This document shows positions 8,735 to 17,363 of a stretch of DNA of 64,000 nucleotides, one piece after another; the first letter of the stretch is position 1, and the number at the start of each line of letters is the position of its first letter. The translations under genes and the position numbers were made by a program. The notes beneath the pieces were generated by a model. It did no database searches and was not told where the DNA came from. It saw only the letters and a program-made list of their open reading frames with translations. Source of the DNA: an uncultured Candidatus Melainabacteria bacterium. GTDB lineage: Bacteria > Cyanobacteriota > Vampirovibrionia > Gastranaerophilales > Gastranaerophilaceae. Location of the stretch: NCBI GenBank assembly GCA_934667125.1, contig CAKULF010000002.1, forward strand, positions 62,001 to 126,000. Direction: 5' to 3'.

Positions 8735-9370
8735 TTATAAATATTTTTTGAATTGTTCCTTAAATTCATTTTTAAAATCATTAGATGGATGTCTGACACA
8801 TTCAAAATCCTTTATGTTTAACATATTTAAGGCATTTTGCGCCGTTTTTCCAACAGCAACGATTTTAGCTTTTGGAAACATATCCATAAAATCTTTCAAC
8901 AAATCAATATTAAGCTCAACTTCTTTCTTTTCGGGGTTTTCAAACCAATGTTTATCATTTTCAACAATATTAAAAGCAAAACTGTTCCATAAAACAAACT
9001 TGTTTTTGCTTTTTGATATCTGCTCCCAAACCTTTGAAGCCGTGATTTCGCCTTTTCTTGTTTTCTTTTGGTTAAATGAAGAATAGCTTAAATTTTTTAA
9101 GCCATATTTTTCAATCACTTTTTCAGACGTCATTGCAATTCCTGTGTAACGAGCGCCCGAGCTTGGCGATTCGGCGATTAGAATATAATCAGCGTCAGAA
9201 TTTGAAAGCAAAAAATTCTTTAAATTTGCACAACGAATAAGAGGCGCAAGAGGCGAAATATCGTTTTCGTCGTATTCTGCGTAAGGATTAAAAATTTTTC
9301 TTTTAATTGATGTTTTGTCGAAATTTTTCAGTTTTTCTATAAAATTATCAATTTTCTTTTCTAAGCTCAT
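8735..9370 (-). CDS. Uracil-DNA glycosylase superfamily-like protein
   Basis: A 211-residue protein whose motifs are spaced like the UDG superfamily: ILIAESPSSGARYTG in the position of the glycosylase motif 1 loop, a core WNSFAFN, a strand KIVAVGKTAQNAL and a C-terminal VRHPSND resembling the HPS motif 2 loop. The motif 1 residues are not the canonical GEAPG or GQDPY, so it may be a divergent UDG-fold enzyme or a family with another role. It follows tyrS with a gap of only 4 bp, so the two are probably cotranscribed. Confidence 0.65.
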   Translation of the reverse strand: MSLEKKIDNFIEKLKNFDKTSIKRKIFNPYAEYDENDISPLAPLIRCANLKNFLLSNSDADYILIAESPSSGARYTGIAMTSEKVIEKYGLKNLSYSSFNQKKTRKGEITASKVWEQISKSKNKFVLWNSFAFNIVENDKHWFENPEKKEVELNIDLLKDFMDMFPKAKIVAVGKTAQNALNMLNIKDFECVRHPSNDFKNEFKEQFKKYL

Positions 9371-9374
9371 TATT

Positions 9375-10589
9375 TTAGCCCAAAACTATCTTATGATATA
9401 TCTTTTTACCTTTTTTAATTTTAATACCTTTTTCGATATCAGTTTTTGAAATTCTATATCCTAAATCTGTGATTTTTTCTTCATCAAGCGCCACGCCGCC
9501 TTGTTGAACCAAGCGTTTTGCTTCGCCTTTTGAAGCGCACAATTTTGTTTCAATTAAAACATCCAATAAAGAAATATCGTCGCCCTCGAAATTCAATTTG
9601 GTTGTTGGCATATTAGAATCATCTCCGCCACCGCTAAAGACTGCTTTTGCTGCTTGTTGAGCTATTTCAGCTTCTTCTTTGCCATGGACTAAAGAAGTCA
9701 ATTCATAAGCTAAAATTTCTTTTGCTTTATTTAATTCAGCCCCTTGCCAAGTTGCCATTTGTTCAATTTGTTCTAAAGGCAAGAAAGTCAGCATTCTTAG
9801 GCATTTTATAACATCATCATCTTCAACATTTCTCCAATATTGATAAAAATCATATACGGATGTTTTGTTTTTATCCAACCAAACAGCGCCTGAAGCGGTT
9901 TTGCCCATCTTTTTACCTTGAGAATTTAACAATAATGTTATTGTCATAGAATGAGCGTCTTTTCCCGTTTTCTTTCTGATAAGGTCAGAACCAGCCAACA
10001 TATTAGACCATTGGTCATCTCCGCCAAATTGAAGATTGCAATTATAATGTTCATTTAGATAATAAAAATCATAAGCTTGCATAATCATATAATTAAATTC
10101 AAGGAAGCTTAAACCCTTTTCCATACGTTGTTTATAGCATTCTGCTCTTAGCATATTGTTAACTGAAAAACAAGAACCAACTTCCCTTAAAAGCTCAACA
10201 TAGTTTAATTTCAAAAGCCAATCAGCGTTATTCACCATTATAGCCTTATCTTCGCCAAATTCGATAAATCTTTCCATTTGACGTTTAAAACATTCGCAAT
10301 TGTGGTCGATTGTTTCTTTGTTCATCATAGAGCGCATATCAGTTCTACCTGAGGGGTCACCGACATGCCCTGTTCCGCCACCAATTAAAACAACGGGCTT
10401 ATTTCCTGCCATTTGAAGCCTTTTCATTAAACAAAGCGCCATAAAATGACCAACATGAAGCGAATCTGCCGTTGGGTCAAAGCCGATATAAAATCTTGCA
10501 TTACCTGAATTTATAAGGTTTTTAACTTCTTCTTCATTGGTAATTTGAGCTATCAATTGTCTTTGTTTAAGTTCTTCAAATATATTCAT
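9375..10589 (-). CDS. tyrS: Tyrosyl-tRNA synthetase
   Basis: Class I aminoacyl-tRNA synthetase of 404 residues. The HIGH-equivalent is HVGH in ADSLHVGHFM, the KMSKS-equivalent is KMGKT in GKKMGKTAS, and the tyrosine pocket shows QAYDFYYL and QFGGDDQW. The C-terminal S4-like RNA-binding domain carries SKGEAKRLVQQGGV. Start choice: an ATG at 10595 overlaps the AGGA ribosome site, while the ATG at 10589 (MNIFEELKQR) lies 7 nt beyond it and is preferred. A TATAGT-like box lies about 30 bp upstream. Confidence 0.95.
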   Translation of the reverse strand: MNIFEELKQRQLIAQITNEEEVKNLINSGNARFYIGFDPTADSLHVGHFMALCLMKRLQMAGNKPVVLIGGGTGHVGDPSGRTDMRSMMNKETIDHNCECFKRQMERFIEFGEDKAIMVNNADWLLKLNYVELLREVGSCFSVNNMLRAECYKQRMEKGLSFLEFNYMIMQAYDFYYLNEHYNCNLQFGGDDQWSNMLAGSDLIRKKTGKDAHSMTITLLLNSQGKKMGKTASGAVWLDKNKTSVYDFYQYWRNVEDDDVIKCLRMLTFLPLEQIEQMATWQGAELNKAKEILAYELTSLVHGKEEAEIAQQAAKAVFSGGGDDSNMPTTKLNFEGDDISLLDVLIETKLCASKGEAKRLVQQGGVALDEEKITDLGYRISKTDIEKGIKIKKGKKIYHKIVLG

Positions 10590-10767
10590 TTTCATTTCCT
10601 ATTAGCTATTCTTAAACTATAGTAATTCAGAGTTTAAATATATTCAATAAAAACCAACCTAAATATTAATTTTTTTATAATTTTCTATCATTAATTTTAA
10701 AAATATGTTACATTAGATGTATAAATTGTGTTGTTAATTTGATAATTTTACAGATACAGGAGAGATT

Positions 10768-11268
10768 ATGACAAAAAATCTATCTTGCGATATTGATTTT
10801 AATATTGTTGATAAAATTTTAGAAAAATATCACTTTGAAAAATCATACCTTATCGCTATTTTACAAGACGTTCAGCACCATTGGGGCTATTTACCGCTTG
10901 AAATTATGACCTACATAGGAGAAAGAATTGATGAACTTTCTGCTGCCACGGTTTATGGAGTTGCAACATTTTATGCGCAATTCAGCCTTGAGCCAAAAGG
11001 AAAATATGAAATTAAAGTCTGCGACGGAACAGCATGCCATGTTAGGGGCTCTTCTCCAATAATGGATGCAATTAAAGCTAACTTAAATCTCGAAAAAGGC
11101 AAATATACAACCTCCGACGGGCTTTTTTCTCTTGAAATAGTAAGCTGTTTGGGCGCTTGCGGTCTTGCTCCTGCTATTGTTATAAACGACAAAGTTTACC
11201 CGCAAATGACGCCTGACGCGGTTAATACCATAATCAACACTCTAAGAAAAGAAAACAAAGGAGAATAG
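10768..11268 (+). CDS. hydC: NADH-dependent [FeFe] hydrogenase, NuoE-like subunit HydC
   Basis: A 166-residue thioredoxin-fold [2Fe-2S] protein. Ligands fall in KVCDGTACHVRG and SCLGACGLAPA, and ATVYGVATFYAQF is the usual NuoE helix. In trimeric hydrogenases this subunit passes electrons to the HydB flavin subunit. It has a CAGGAGAGA ribosome site and is separated by one base from hydB. It is the first gene of a hydCBA operon. The trimeric type is known to couple NADH and ferredoxin oxidation to hydrogen release in Thermotoga and acetogens; bifurcation here is inferred from subunit composition only. Confidence 0.93.
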   Translation: MTKNLSCDIDFNIVDKILEKYHFEKSYLIAILQDVQHHWGYLPLEIMTYIGERIDELSAATVYGVATFYAQFSLEPKGKYEIKVCDGTACHVRGSSPIMDAIKANLNLEKGKYTTSDGLFSLEIVSCLGACGLAPAIVINDKVYPQMTPDAVNTIINTLRKENKGE

Positions 11269-11269
11269 G

Positions 11270-13111
11270 ATGAATATAGTTGAAGAACAAAATAAAGCGA
11301 AAGAATACATCGATTCTCAAGGTTTAAGAGTTTTAGTGTGTAATGGAACAGGCTGCAAGGCAAACGGGTCCGATAAAATTATTGAAAAATTCAGAGAATT
11401 TAATATTGAAGCGGATAATTTAACCACAAAAGAAAAACTGACAATAATTCCAACAGGCTGTCACGGCTTTTGCGAACAAGGGGTATTGGTTATTATCCCA
11501 AAATTAAACACGGCTTACGTTAAAGTTAAAGTTGAAGATGTTGAAGAAATAGTTAATTCACACCTTATCGGAGGAAAAGTTGTTGAAAGGCTTTTGTATA
11601 AAGATCCTGCGACAAATAAATCAATTAAAAAAAGTGATGAAATTAATTTTTATGCTAAACAAACTCGAACCGCCCTATTAAATTGCGGAAAAATTGACGC
11701 CGAAAGCCTTGATGAAGCACTTGCAATTGGCGCATACAGTGCATTATATAAGGTTATTCAAGAAAATAATCCCGATAATGTTATATCTGAAATAGAAAAA
11801 TCAGGTTTAAGAGGAAGAGGGGGCGGAGGCTATCCCACAGGCAAAAAATGGCACTCCGTTGCTCGATATAAAGGCGGAAAGTCTTATGTAATCTGTAATG
11901 GCGACGAGGGCGACCCTGGGGCTTTTATGGACAGAAGCGTTATGGAAGGCGACCCTCATAAATTACTTGAAGGAATGGCAATAGCAGCATTTGCAATAGG
12001 GGCAGATGAAGGCTACATCTATGTTAGAGCCGAATATCCGCTTGCAATTAAACGATTAAGAATTGCTATTGAAAAAGCAAAAGAAAGAAATTTCCTAGGC
12101 AAAAACATTATGGGAAGCGACTTTTCCTTTGATATTCATATTAAAGAGGGCGCAGGAGCTTTTGTTTGCGGCGAAAGTTCAGCTTTAATCGCTTCTATAG
12201 AGGGCGAACGTGGTATGCCAAGACCAAAAAACATCCACATGGCTGAACGTGGCTTATTTCAACGCCCAACGCTTTTAAACAATGTTGAAACATTCGCCAA
12301 TGTTCCTTTAATTATCTCAAAAGGCTCGGCTTGGTTTGCCTCAATGGGAACAGAAAATTCTAAAGGCACAAAAACATTCGCTCTAACAGGCGAAGTGAAC
12401 AACACAGGCTTAATCGAAGTTCCTATGAATACAACTTTAAGGCAGATTGTTTTTGACCTTGGCGGAGGAATTAGAAACGGCAAAAAATTCAAAGCTGTTC
12501 AAATCGGAGGGCCATCGGGCGGATGTTTAACAAGCGAACACCTTGATTTAACTATGGACTATGAAACCCTAAAATCAATCGGCGCAATGGTCGGCTCGGG
12601 CGGTCTTGTTGTGATGAATGAAGACACTTGCATCGTTGAAGTGGCGAGATTTTTTATGAATTTCACTCAAAAAGAAAGTTGCGGAAAATGCTCTCCTTGT
12701 CGAGAGGGGACAAAAAATATGCTTGCAATTTTAAATAAAATTGTTGAAGGCAAGGCAACCATGAAAGATTTGGATAATTTAGAAGAATTAGCTAATGTTG
12801 TTCAAAAAACTTCTCTTTGCGGTCTTGGAAAATCCGCTCCAAACCCTGTTTTATCAACCTTAAAATACTTTAGAGATGAATATATAGCACACATTGTTGA
12901 TAAAAAATGTCCGGCAGGAATTTGCAAGGCTCTTAAAAAATACACAATCGACAAAACAAAATGTAAAGGTTGTTCAAAATGCGCAAGAAATTGCCCTGTT
13001 GGCGCTATAACTGGCGAAATTAAGCAACCGTTTACAATTAATCAAGATAAATGTATTAAATGCGGCGCTTGCGCTAATGGTTGTCCGTTTAAAGCAATAG
13101 ACAAGGCTTAA
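11270..13111 (+). CDS. hydB: NADH-dependent [FeFe] hydrogenase, NuoF-like flavin subunit HydB
   Basis: 613 residues in three parts. An N-terminal [2Fe-2S] thioredoxin-like domain has CNGTGCKANGS and TGCHGFCEQG. A NuoF core has the FMN/NADH motifs GRGGGGYPTGKKW and GDEGDPGAFMDR and the [4Fe-4S] motif SCGKCSPCREGT. A C-terminal ferredoxin domain has two clusters (CKGCSKCARNCP and CIKCGACANGCP). This is the NAD(H)-binding subunit of the hydrogenase complex. The length and the C-terminal ferredoxin extension match the trimeric Hyd type rather than respiratory NuoF. The overlap-like TAGGATG junction with hydC supports tight coupling. Confidence 0.95.
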   Translation: MNIVEEQNKAKEYIDSQGLRVLVCNGTGCKANGSDKIIEKFREFNIEADNLTTKEKLTIIPTGCHGFCEQGVLVIIPKLNTAYVKVKVEDVEEIVNSHLIGGKVVERLLYKDPATNKSIKKSDEINFYAKQTRTALLNCGKIDAESLDEALAIGAYSALYKVIQENNPDNVISEIEKSGLRGRGGGGYPTGKKWHSVARYKGGKSYVICNGDEGDPGAFMDRSVMEGDPHKLLEGMAIAAFAIGADEGYIYVRAEYPLAIKRLRIAIEKAKERNFLGKNIMGSDFSFDIHIKEGAGAFVCGESSALIASIEGERGMPRPKNIHMAERGLFQRPTLLNNVETFANVPLIISKGSAWFASMGTENSKGTKTFALTGEVNNTGLIEVPMNTTLRQIVFDLGGGIRNGKKFKAVQIGGPSGGCLTSEHLDLTMDYETLKSIGAMVGSGGLVVMNEDTCIVEVARFFMNFTQKESCGKCSPCREGTKNMLAILNKIVEGKATMKDLDNLEELANVVQKTSLCGLGKSAPNPVLSTLKYFRDEYIAHIVDKKCPAGICKALKKYTIDKTKCKGCSKCARNCPVGAITGEIKQPFTINQDKCIKCGACANGCPFKAIDKA

Positions 13112-13123
13112 AAGAGGTTTAAA

Positions 13124-14881
13124 ATGGGAAAAATTACAATAAATGGCAGAATATGCGAATTTACAGACGAAAAAAATGTTCTTGAAATAATAAGAAACCA
13201 AGGGTTCAATGTTCCGACTCTATGTTATAGAAAAGATTTATTAAAAGATTTTGGAGCTTGCAGATTATGTATGGTTGAAGTTGTAGGCAGAGGTTTGCAG
13301 GCAAGTTGCAACCTGCCCCCAAAAGACGGGATGGAAATTAAAACCGAAACCGCCGAACTTCGCAAAATGAGAAAAGTTATTCTTGAACTTTTAATCGCAA
13401 ACCACGATAAAGAATGCACAGCGTGCGAAAAATCAGGTAATTGCGAACTTCAAAAATACGCTCTTGAATACAATGTCGAGCCAATGGGCAAATATCTTGT
13501 TAGAGAAAATATGGTTGAAATTGATAGGTCATCATATTCAATTGTCAGAGATGCAAACAAGTGTATCCTTTGCGGCGCTTGCGTTAGAGCGTGTGATGAA
13601 TATCAAGGTTTAAAAGTTTTAAGTTTTAACTATCGTGGCTCAAATACAGTCATTCAGCCTATTGCAGGAAAACCACTTTGTGAAAGCGAGTGTGTTAATT
13701 GCGGACAATGCGCAGCAACCTGCCCAACAGGCGCAATCACAATAAAATCGAATGTTGAAGAAGTTTGGTCAGCACTCCATGATAGTTCTAAAAAAGTTGT
13801 GGTACAATTTGCGCCATCTGTTCGTGTTGCGCTTGGCGAAGCGTTCGGATTTGAAGCTGGTGAAAATCTCACGGGAAAAATCGTCTCAGCCTTAAAATGG
13901 CTTGGTTTTGACCTTGTTTTTGATACTAATTTTGCAGCCGATTTAACAATTATGGAAGAAGCTCAAGAATTTATCACAAGGCTTAAAAACAAAGAAAATC
14001 TGCCTATGTTCACCTCTTGCTGCCCTGCTTGGGTAAGGTTTTTAGAACTTAAACACCCCGATATGTTAAATCATTTATCAACATGCAAATCTCCTCAAGG
14101 AATGATGGGCTCTATTATTAGAGAATTTATTCCTGAATATTATAATTTCAATCCTAAAGATATTGTTAGCGTTTCAATTATGCCTTGCACAGCGAAAAAA
14201 GCCGAAATCAAAAGGGAAGAATTTAAAAATAATGAGGGAAAATATGATATAGATTATGTTTTAACCACTCAAGAAATAGCAAAAATGATTAGAACGGCAG
14301 GAATTAATCTTAAAAAAATTCAAGAAGATAAAGCCGATTCGCCTTTTGGTCAATATTCAGGCGCAGCAACGATTTTCGGAGTTTCAGGAGGTGTAGCTGA
14401 GGCTGCTATAAGAACTTCTTATGTTTTAGCAACGGGAAAAGAGTTGGAAAACGTTGTTGTGAGCGATTTTAGGAAAAACGAACATTCTAAAATAACAGAG
14501 CTTGATTTAGGGGAAGTTAAGCTTAAAATCAAGGCAGTCAGCACTTTAAGGGAAGCTGAAAAATGTATTCGAGAAATTAAAGAAGGAAAAGCAGACTATC
14601 AAATTCTTGAAGTTATGGCATGCCCGAACGGCTGTATTAATGGCGGCGGACAGCCAATCAGCTGTAATGAACCTGAAATCAAAGAAAAAAGAATAGAAGG
14701 ACTTTATAAAGATGATGAAACCGAAGAATTTAGAAAATCTCATCAAAATCCCGATATAATAAAGCTATACAAAGATTATCTTGAACATCCAAACTCCCAT
14801 TATGCGCATGAACTCTTACATACAACCTATTCAAACAAGAGAAAAAATTGCTACATAAGTGTTGGAGAATGTAAAGAATAA
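13124..14881 (+). CDS. hydA: [FeFe] hydrogenase catalytic subunit HydA
   Basis: 585 residues of the M3-type architecture: N-terminal [2Fe-2S] (CRLCMVEV), a His-Cys [4Fe-4S] motif (HDKECTACEKSGNC), two [4Fe-4S] motifs (CILCGACVRAC, CVNCGQCAATC), then the H-cluster domain. H-cluster cysteines are C299 in TSCCPAW, C355 in MPCTAKK, and C500 and C504 in MACPNGCINGGGQP. It evolves H2 from electrons delivered through HydB/HydC. The maturases HydE, HydF and HydG are not in this window. A GAGGT ribosome site precedes the ATG and a strong terminator follows. Confidence 0.96.
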   Translation: MGKITINGRICEFTDEKNVLEIIRNQGFNVPTLCYRKDLLKDFGACRLCMVEVVGRGLQASCNLPPKDGMEIKTETAELRKMRKVILELLIANHDKECTACEKSGNCELQKYALEYNVEPMGKYLVRENMVEIDRSSYSIVRDANKCILCGACVRACDEYQGLKVLSFNYRGSNTVIQPIAGKPLCESECVNCGQCAATCPTGAITIKSNVEEVWSALHDSSKKVVVQFAPSVRVALGEAFGFEAGENLTGKIVSALKWLGFDLVFDTNFAADLTIMEEAQEFITRLKNKENLPMFTSCCPAWVRFLELKHPDMLNHLSTCKSPQGMMGSIIREFIPEYYNFNPKDIVSVSIMPCTAKKAEIKREEFKNNEGKYDIDYVLTTQEIAKMIRTAGINLKKIQEDKADSPFGQYSGAATIFGVSGGVAEAAIRTSYVLATGKELENVVVSDFRKNEHSKITELDLGEVKLKIKAVSTLREAEKCIREIKEGKADYQILEVMACPNGCINGGGQPISCNEPEIKEKRIEGLYKDDETEEFRKSHQNPDIIKLYKDYLEHPNSHYAHELLHTTYSNKRKNCYISVGECKE

Positions 14882-14887
14882 ATAAGA

Positions 14888-14911
14888 AAAAAGAGCGAAA
14901 GCTCTTTTTTT
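14888..14911 (+). terminator. Terminator of the hydCBA operon
   Basis: Stem AAAGAGC/GCTCTTT with GNRA-type loop GAAA and a T run, 8 bp after the hydA stop codon. Confidence 0.9.
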
Positions 14912-14960
14912 ATGTTAGAATATCTAGTAGCGTACTTAAAAAATAGGAAGGTTAACAATA

Positions 14961-17042
14961 ATGGAAACATTACTGGAAAAAGAAAAAACCGCTAAAACCG
15001 AATTTGTAGGCGGAAAATGGCAAAAAGAAATTAATGTTCGTGATTTCATTCAAAAAAATTACACAGTATATACAGGCGATTCAAGCTTTCTAGCCGAACC
15101 AACAGAAGCTACAACAAAATTATGGGCTGAATGTTGCGATTTATTCAAAAAAGAACGTGACAACGGCGGTGTTCTTGATATGGACACAAAAGTTGTTTCA
15201 ACAATCACTTCCCACGGCGCAGGCTACATCGACAAAGCTCTTGAACAAATCGTTGGTTTACAAACAGATGCACCTCTAAAACGTTCTATGCAACCTTTTG
15301 GCGGTATCAGAATGGCTGAAACTTCTTGCAAATCTTATGGATACACTCTTGATCCTGAAGTTTCAGAAATTTTCACAAAATACAGAAAAACACACAACCA
15401 AGGTGTTTTCGATTGCTACACTCCTGAAATGAGAAAAGCTAGACACTCTGCTATTTTAACAGGTCTGCCTGACGCATACGGTCGTGGTCGTATCATTGGC
15501 GACTATAGAAGAGTTGCTCTTTATGGTATCGATAGATTAATCGAAGATAAAAAAGAACAACATGCTTCACTAGATGGCGAAATGAATGCTGAAAAAATTC
15601 AACTAAAAGAAGAATTAGCTGAACAAATCAGAGCATTGCAAGAAATGGCTGAACTTGGTGATATCTATGGTTTTGATATCAGAAAACCTGCTAAATCAGC
15701 AAAAGAAGCTATTCAATGGTTATATTTCGGCTACTTATCAGCTGTTAAAGAACAAAACGGTGCAGCAATGAGTATCGGAAGAACTTCAACTTTCTTAGAT
15801 ATTTATATCGAAAGAGATTTAAAAGAAGGTATAATTACAGAAGCTCAAGCTCAAGAAATGATTGACCATTTCATTATGAAATTAAGATTGGTTAAATTTG
15901 CAAGAACACCTGAATATAATTCATTATTCTCAGGCGATCCGACTTGGGTAACAGAATCAATCGGCGGTGTTGGAATTGACGGTCGTCCATTGGTTACTAA
16001 GAACTCATTTAGATATTTGCATACATTAGAAAACCTTGGAACTTCACCTGAACCAAACTTAACTGTTCTTTGGTCAACAAGACTTCCACACGGTTTTAAA
16101 GAATATGCAGCAAAAATTTCAATCTCAACTTCATCAATCCAATATGAAAATGATGACCTTATGAGAGTAACCCACGGTGATGATTATGCTATCGCTTGTT
16201 GTGTTTCATCTATGGTAGTCGGAAAAGAAATGCAATTCTTCGGCGCTCGTGCTAACTTAGCTAAATGCTTATTATATGCAATCAACGGCGGTGTTGATGA
16301 AAGATTAAAAGAACAAATCGGACCAAAATATCGCCCAATCACATCTGAATATCTTGACTATGATGAAGTTATGGAAAAATATGAAGATATGATGGAATGG
16401 TTAGCAGGTTTATATGTTAATACATTAAATGTAATTCACTATATGCACGATAAATACTGCTACGAACGCTCTCAAATGGCTCTTCATGATAGAGATGTAA
16501 AAAGATATTTTGCAACAGGTATTGCAGGTCTTTCTGTTGTAGCTGACTCACTTTCAGCTATTAAATATGCAAAAGTTAAAACAGTTCGTGATGAAAACGG
16601 ATTAGTTGTAAGCTACGAAGTAGAGGGCGATTATCCAAAATATGGTAACAACGATGATAGAGTTGACCAAATTGCAGTAGATTTAGTTCACAAATTTATG
16701 TCAATGATTAGAAAACATCATACATACAGAAACTCAATCCCTACAATGTCAATTTTAACAATCACATCTAACGTTGTATACGGCAAGAAAACAGGCGACA
16801 CTCCTGACGGAAGAAAAGCCGGTATTCCATTAGCTCCTGGGGCTAATCCTATGCACGGTCGTGATTCAAACGGCGCTATAGCTTCTCTTGCTTCAGTTGC
16901 TAAACTTCCGTTCAACGACGCACAAGACGGTATTTCTAATACTTTCTCTATCATTCCTAACGCATTAGGTAAAGACGAAGTATTTATGGGCGACCTTGAT
17001 ATCCAATTGGATAACGGTTGCGCTATCGACACTATAGAATAA
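14961..17042 (+). CDS. pflB: Pyruvate formate-lyase, barrel subunit lacking the glycyl-radical domain
   Basis: A 693-residue protein that aligns by eye with PflB through its ten-stranded barrel: FGGIRMAE, the active-site Cys pair C413-C414 in IACCVSSM, and the pyruvate region ending in LAPGANPMHGRD and FSIIPNALGKDE. PflB normally continues about 70-80 residues with the radical Gly motif RVSGYAV. Here the frame ends instead (TAATAA), and that domain is encoded by the next gene with its own ribosome site. The family converts pyruvate plus CoA to acetyl-CoA and formate. AGGAAGG precedes the ATG. Confidence 0.95.
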   Translation: METLLEKEKTAKTEFVGGKWQKEINVRDFIQKNYTVYTGDSSFLAEPTEATTKLWAECCDLFKKERDNGGVLDMDTKVVSTITSHGAGYIDKALEQIVGLQTDAPLKRSMQPFGGIRMAETSCKSYGYTLDPEVSEIFTKYRKTHNQGVFDCYTPEMRKARHSAILTGLPDAYGRGRIIGDYRRVALYGIDRLIEDKKEQHASLDGEMNAEKIQLKEELAEQIRALQEMAELGDIYGFDIRKPAKSAKEAIQWLYFGYLSAVKEQNGAAMSIGRTSTFLDIYIERDLKEGIITEAQAQEMIDHFIMKLRLVKFARTPEYNSLFSGDPTWVTESIGGVGIDGRPLVTKNSFRYLHTLENLGTSPEPNLTVLWSTRLPHGFKEYAAKISISTSSIQYENDDLMRVTHGDDYAIACCVSSMVVGKEMQFFGARANLAKCLLYAINGGVDERLKEQIGPKYRPITSEYLDYDEVMEKYEDMMEWLAGLYVNTLNVIHYMHDKYCYERSQMALHDRDVKRYFATGIAGLSVVADSLSAIKYAKVKTVRDENGLVVSYEVEGDYPKYGNNDDRVDQIAVDLVHKFMSMIRKHHTYRNSIPTMSILTITSNVVYGKKTGDTPDGRKAGIPLAPGANPMHGRDSNGAIASLASVAKLPFNDAQDGISNTFSIIPNALGKDEVFMGDLDIQLDNGCAIDTIE

Positions 17043-17058
17043 TAAAGGAGAAAATATA

Positions 17059-17313
17059 ATGGCTACAGCTCAAGAAGAAAATCTAATTAACTTATTAGAT
17101 TCATATGTAGAAAAAGGCGGACATCACTTAAATGTTAATGTTTTCAACAGAGAAACATTACTTGATGCTCAAGCTCATCCTGAAAAATATCCTCAATTAA
17201 CAGTTAGAGTTTCAGGATATGCAGTTAATTTCATTAAATTAACAAAAGAACAACAAGATGACGTTATTTCAAGAACATTCCATGACCGTATCGGTTGCAA
17301 TTGCGGATGCTAG
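17059..17313 (+). CDS. Autonomous glycyl-radical subunit of split pyruvate formate-lyase
   Basis: 84 residues that match the C-terminal domain of PflB: GGHHLNVNVFNRETLLDA, PEKYPQLTVRVSGYAV with the radical Gly at residue 53, and TKEQQDDVISRTFH. It starts 16 bp after the pflB stop with a strong AAAGGAGAAAAT ribosome site, so it is a deliberately separate gene. It resembles GrcA/YfiD in concept, but here it supplies the only radical domain for the adjacent pflB. It ends in an unusual CNCGC tail with three cysteines, absent from ordinary PflB. PflA (18743) would install the radical. Confidence 0.92.
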   Translation: MATAQEENLINLLDSYVEKGGHHLNVNVFNRETLLDAQAHPEKYPQLTVRVSGYAVNFIKLTKEQQDDVISRTFHDRIGCNCGC

Positions 17314-17332
17314 GAATAATTGGATAAATCAT

Positions 17333-17362
17333 AAAAAGGAGAGCCAGCGCTCTCCTTTTTTT
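17333..17362. terminator. Bidirectional terminator between pfl genes and the TPR gene
   Basis: Stem GGAGAGC/GCTCTCC, loop CAGC, flanked by an A run on the left and a T run on the right. It can end both the plus-strand pfl transcript and the minus-strand transcript of 17364-18680. Confidence 0.9.
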
Positions 17363-17363
17363 A

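Noticed and set aside
16900..17100. Frameshift or point mutation splitting pflB
   Set aside because: The junction has two stop codons in frame, a strong ribosome site and an ATG for the next gene. The domains are complete on both sides.
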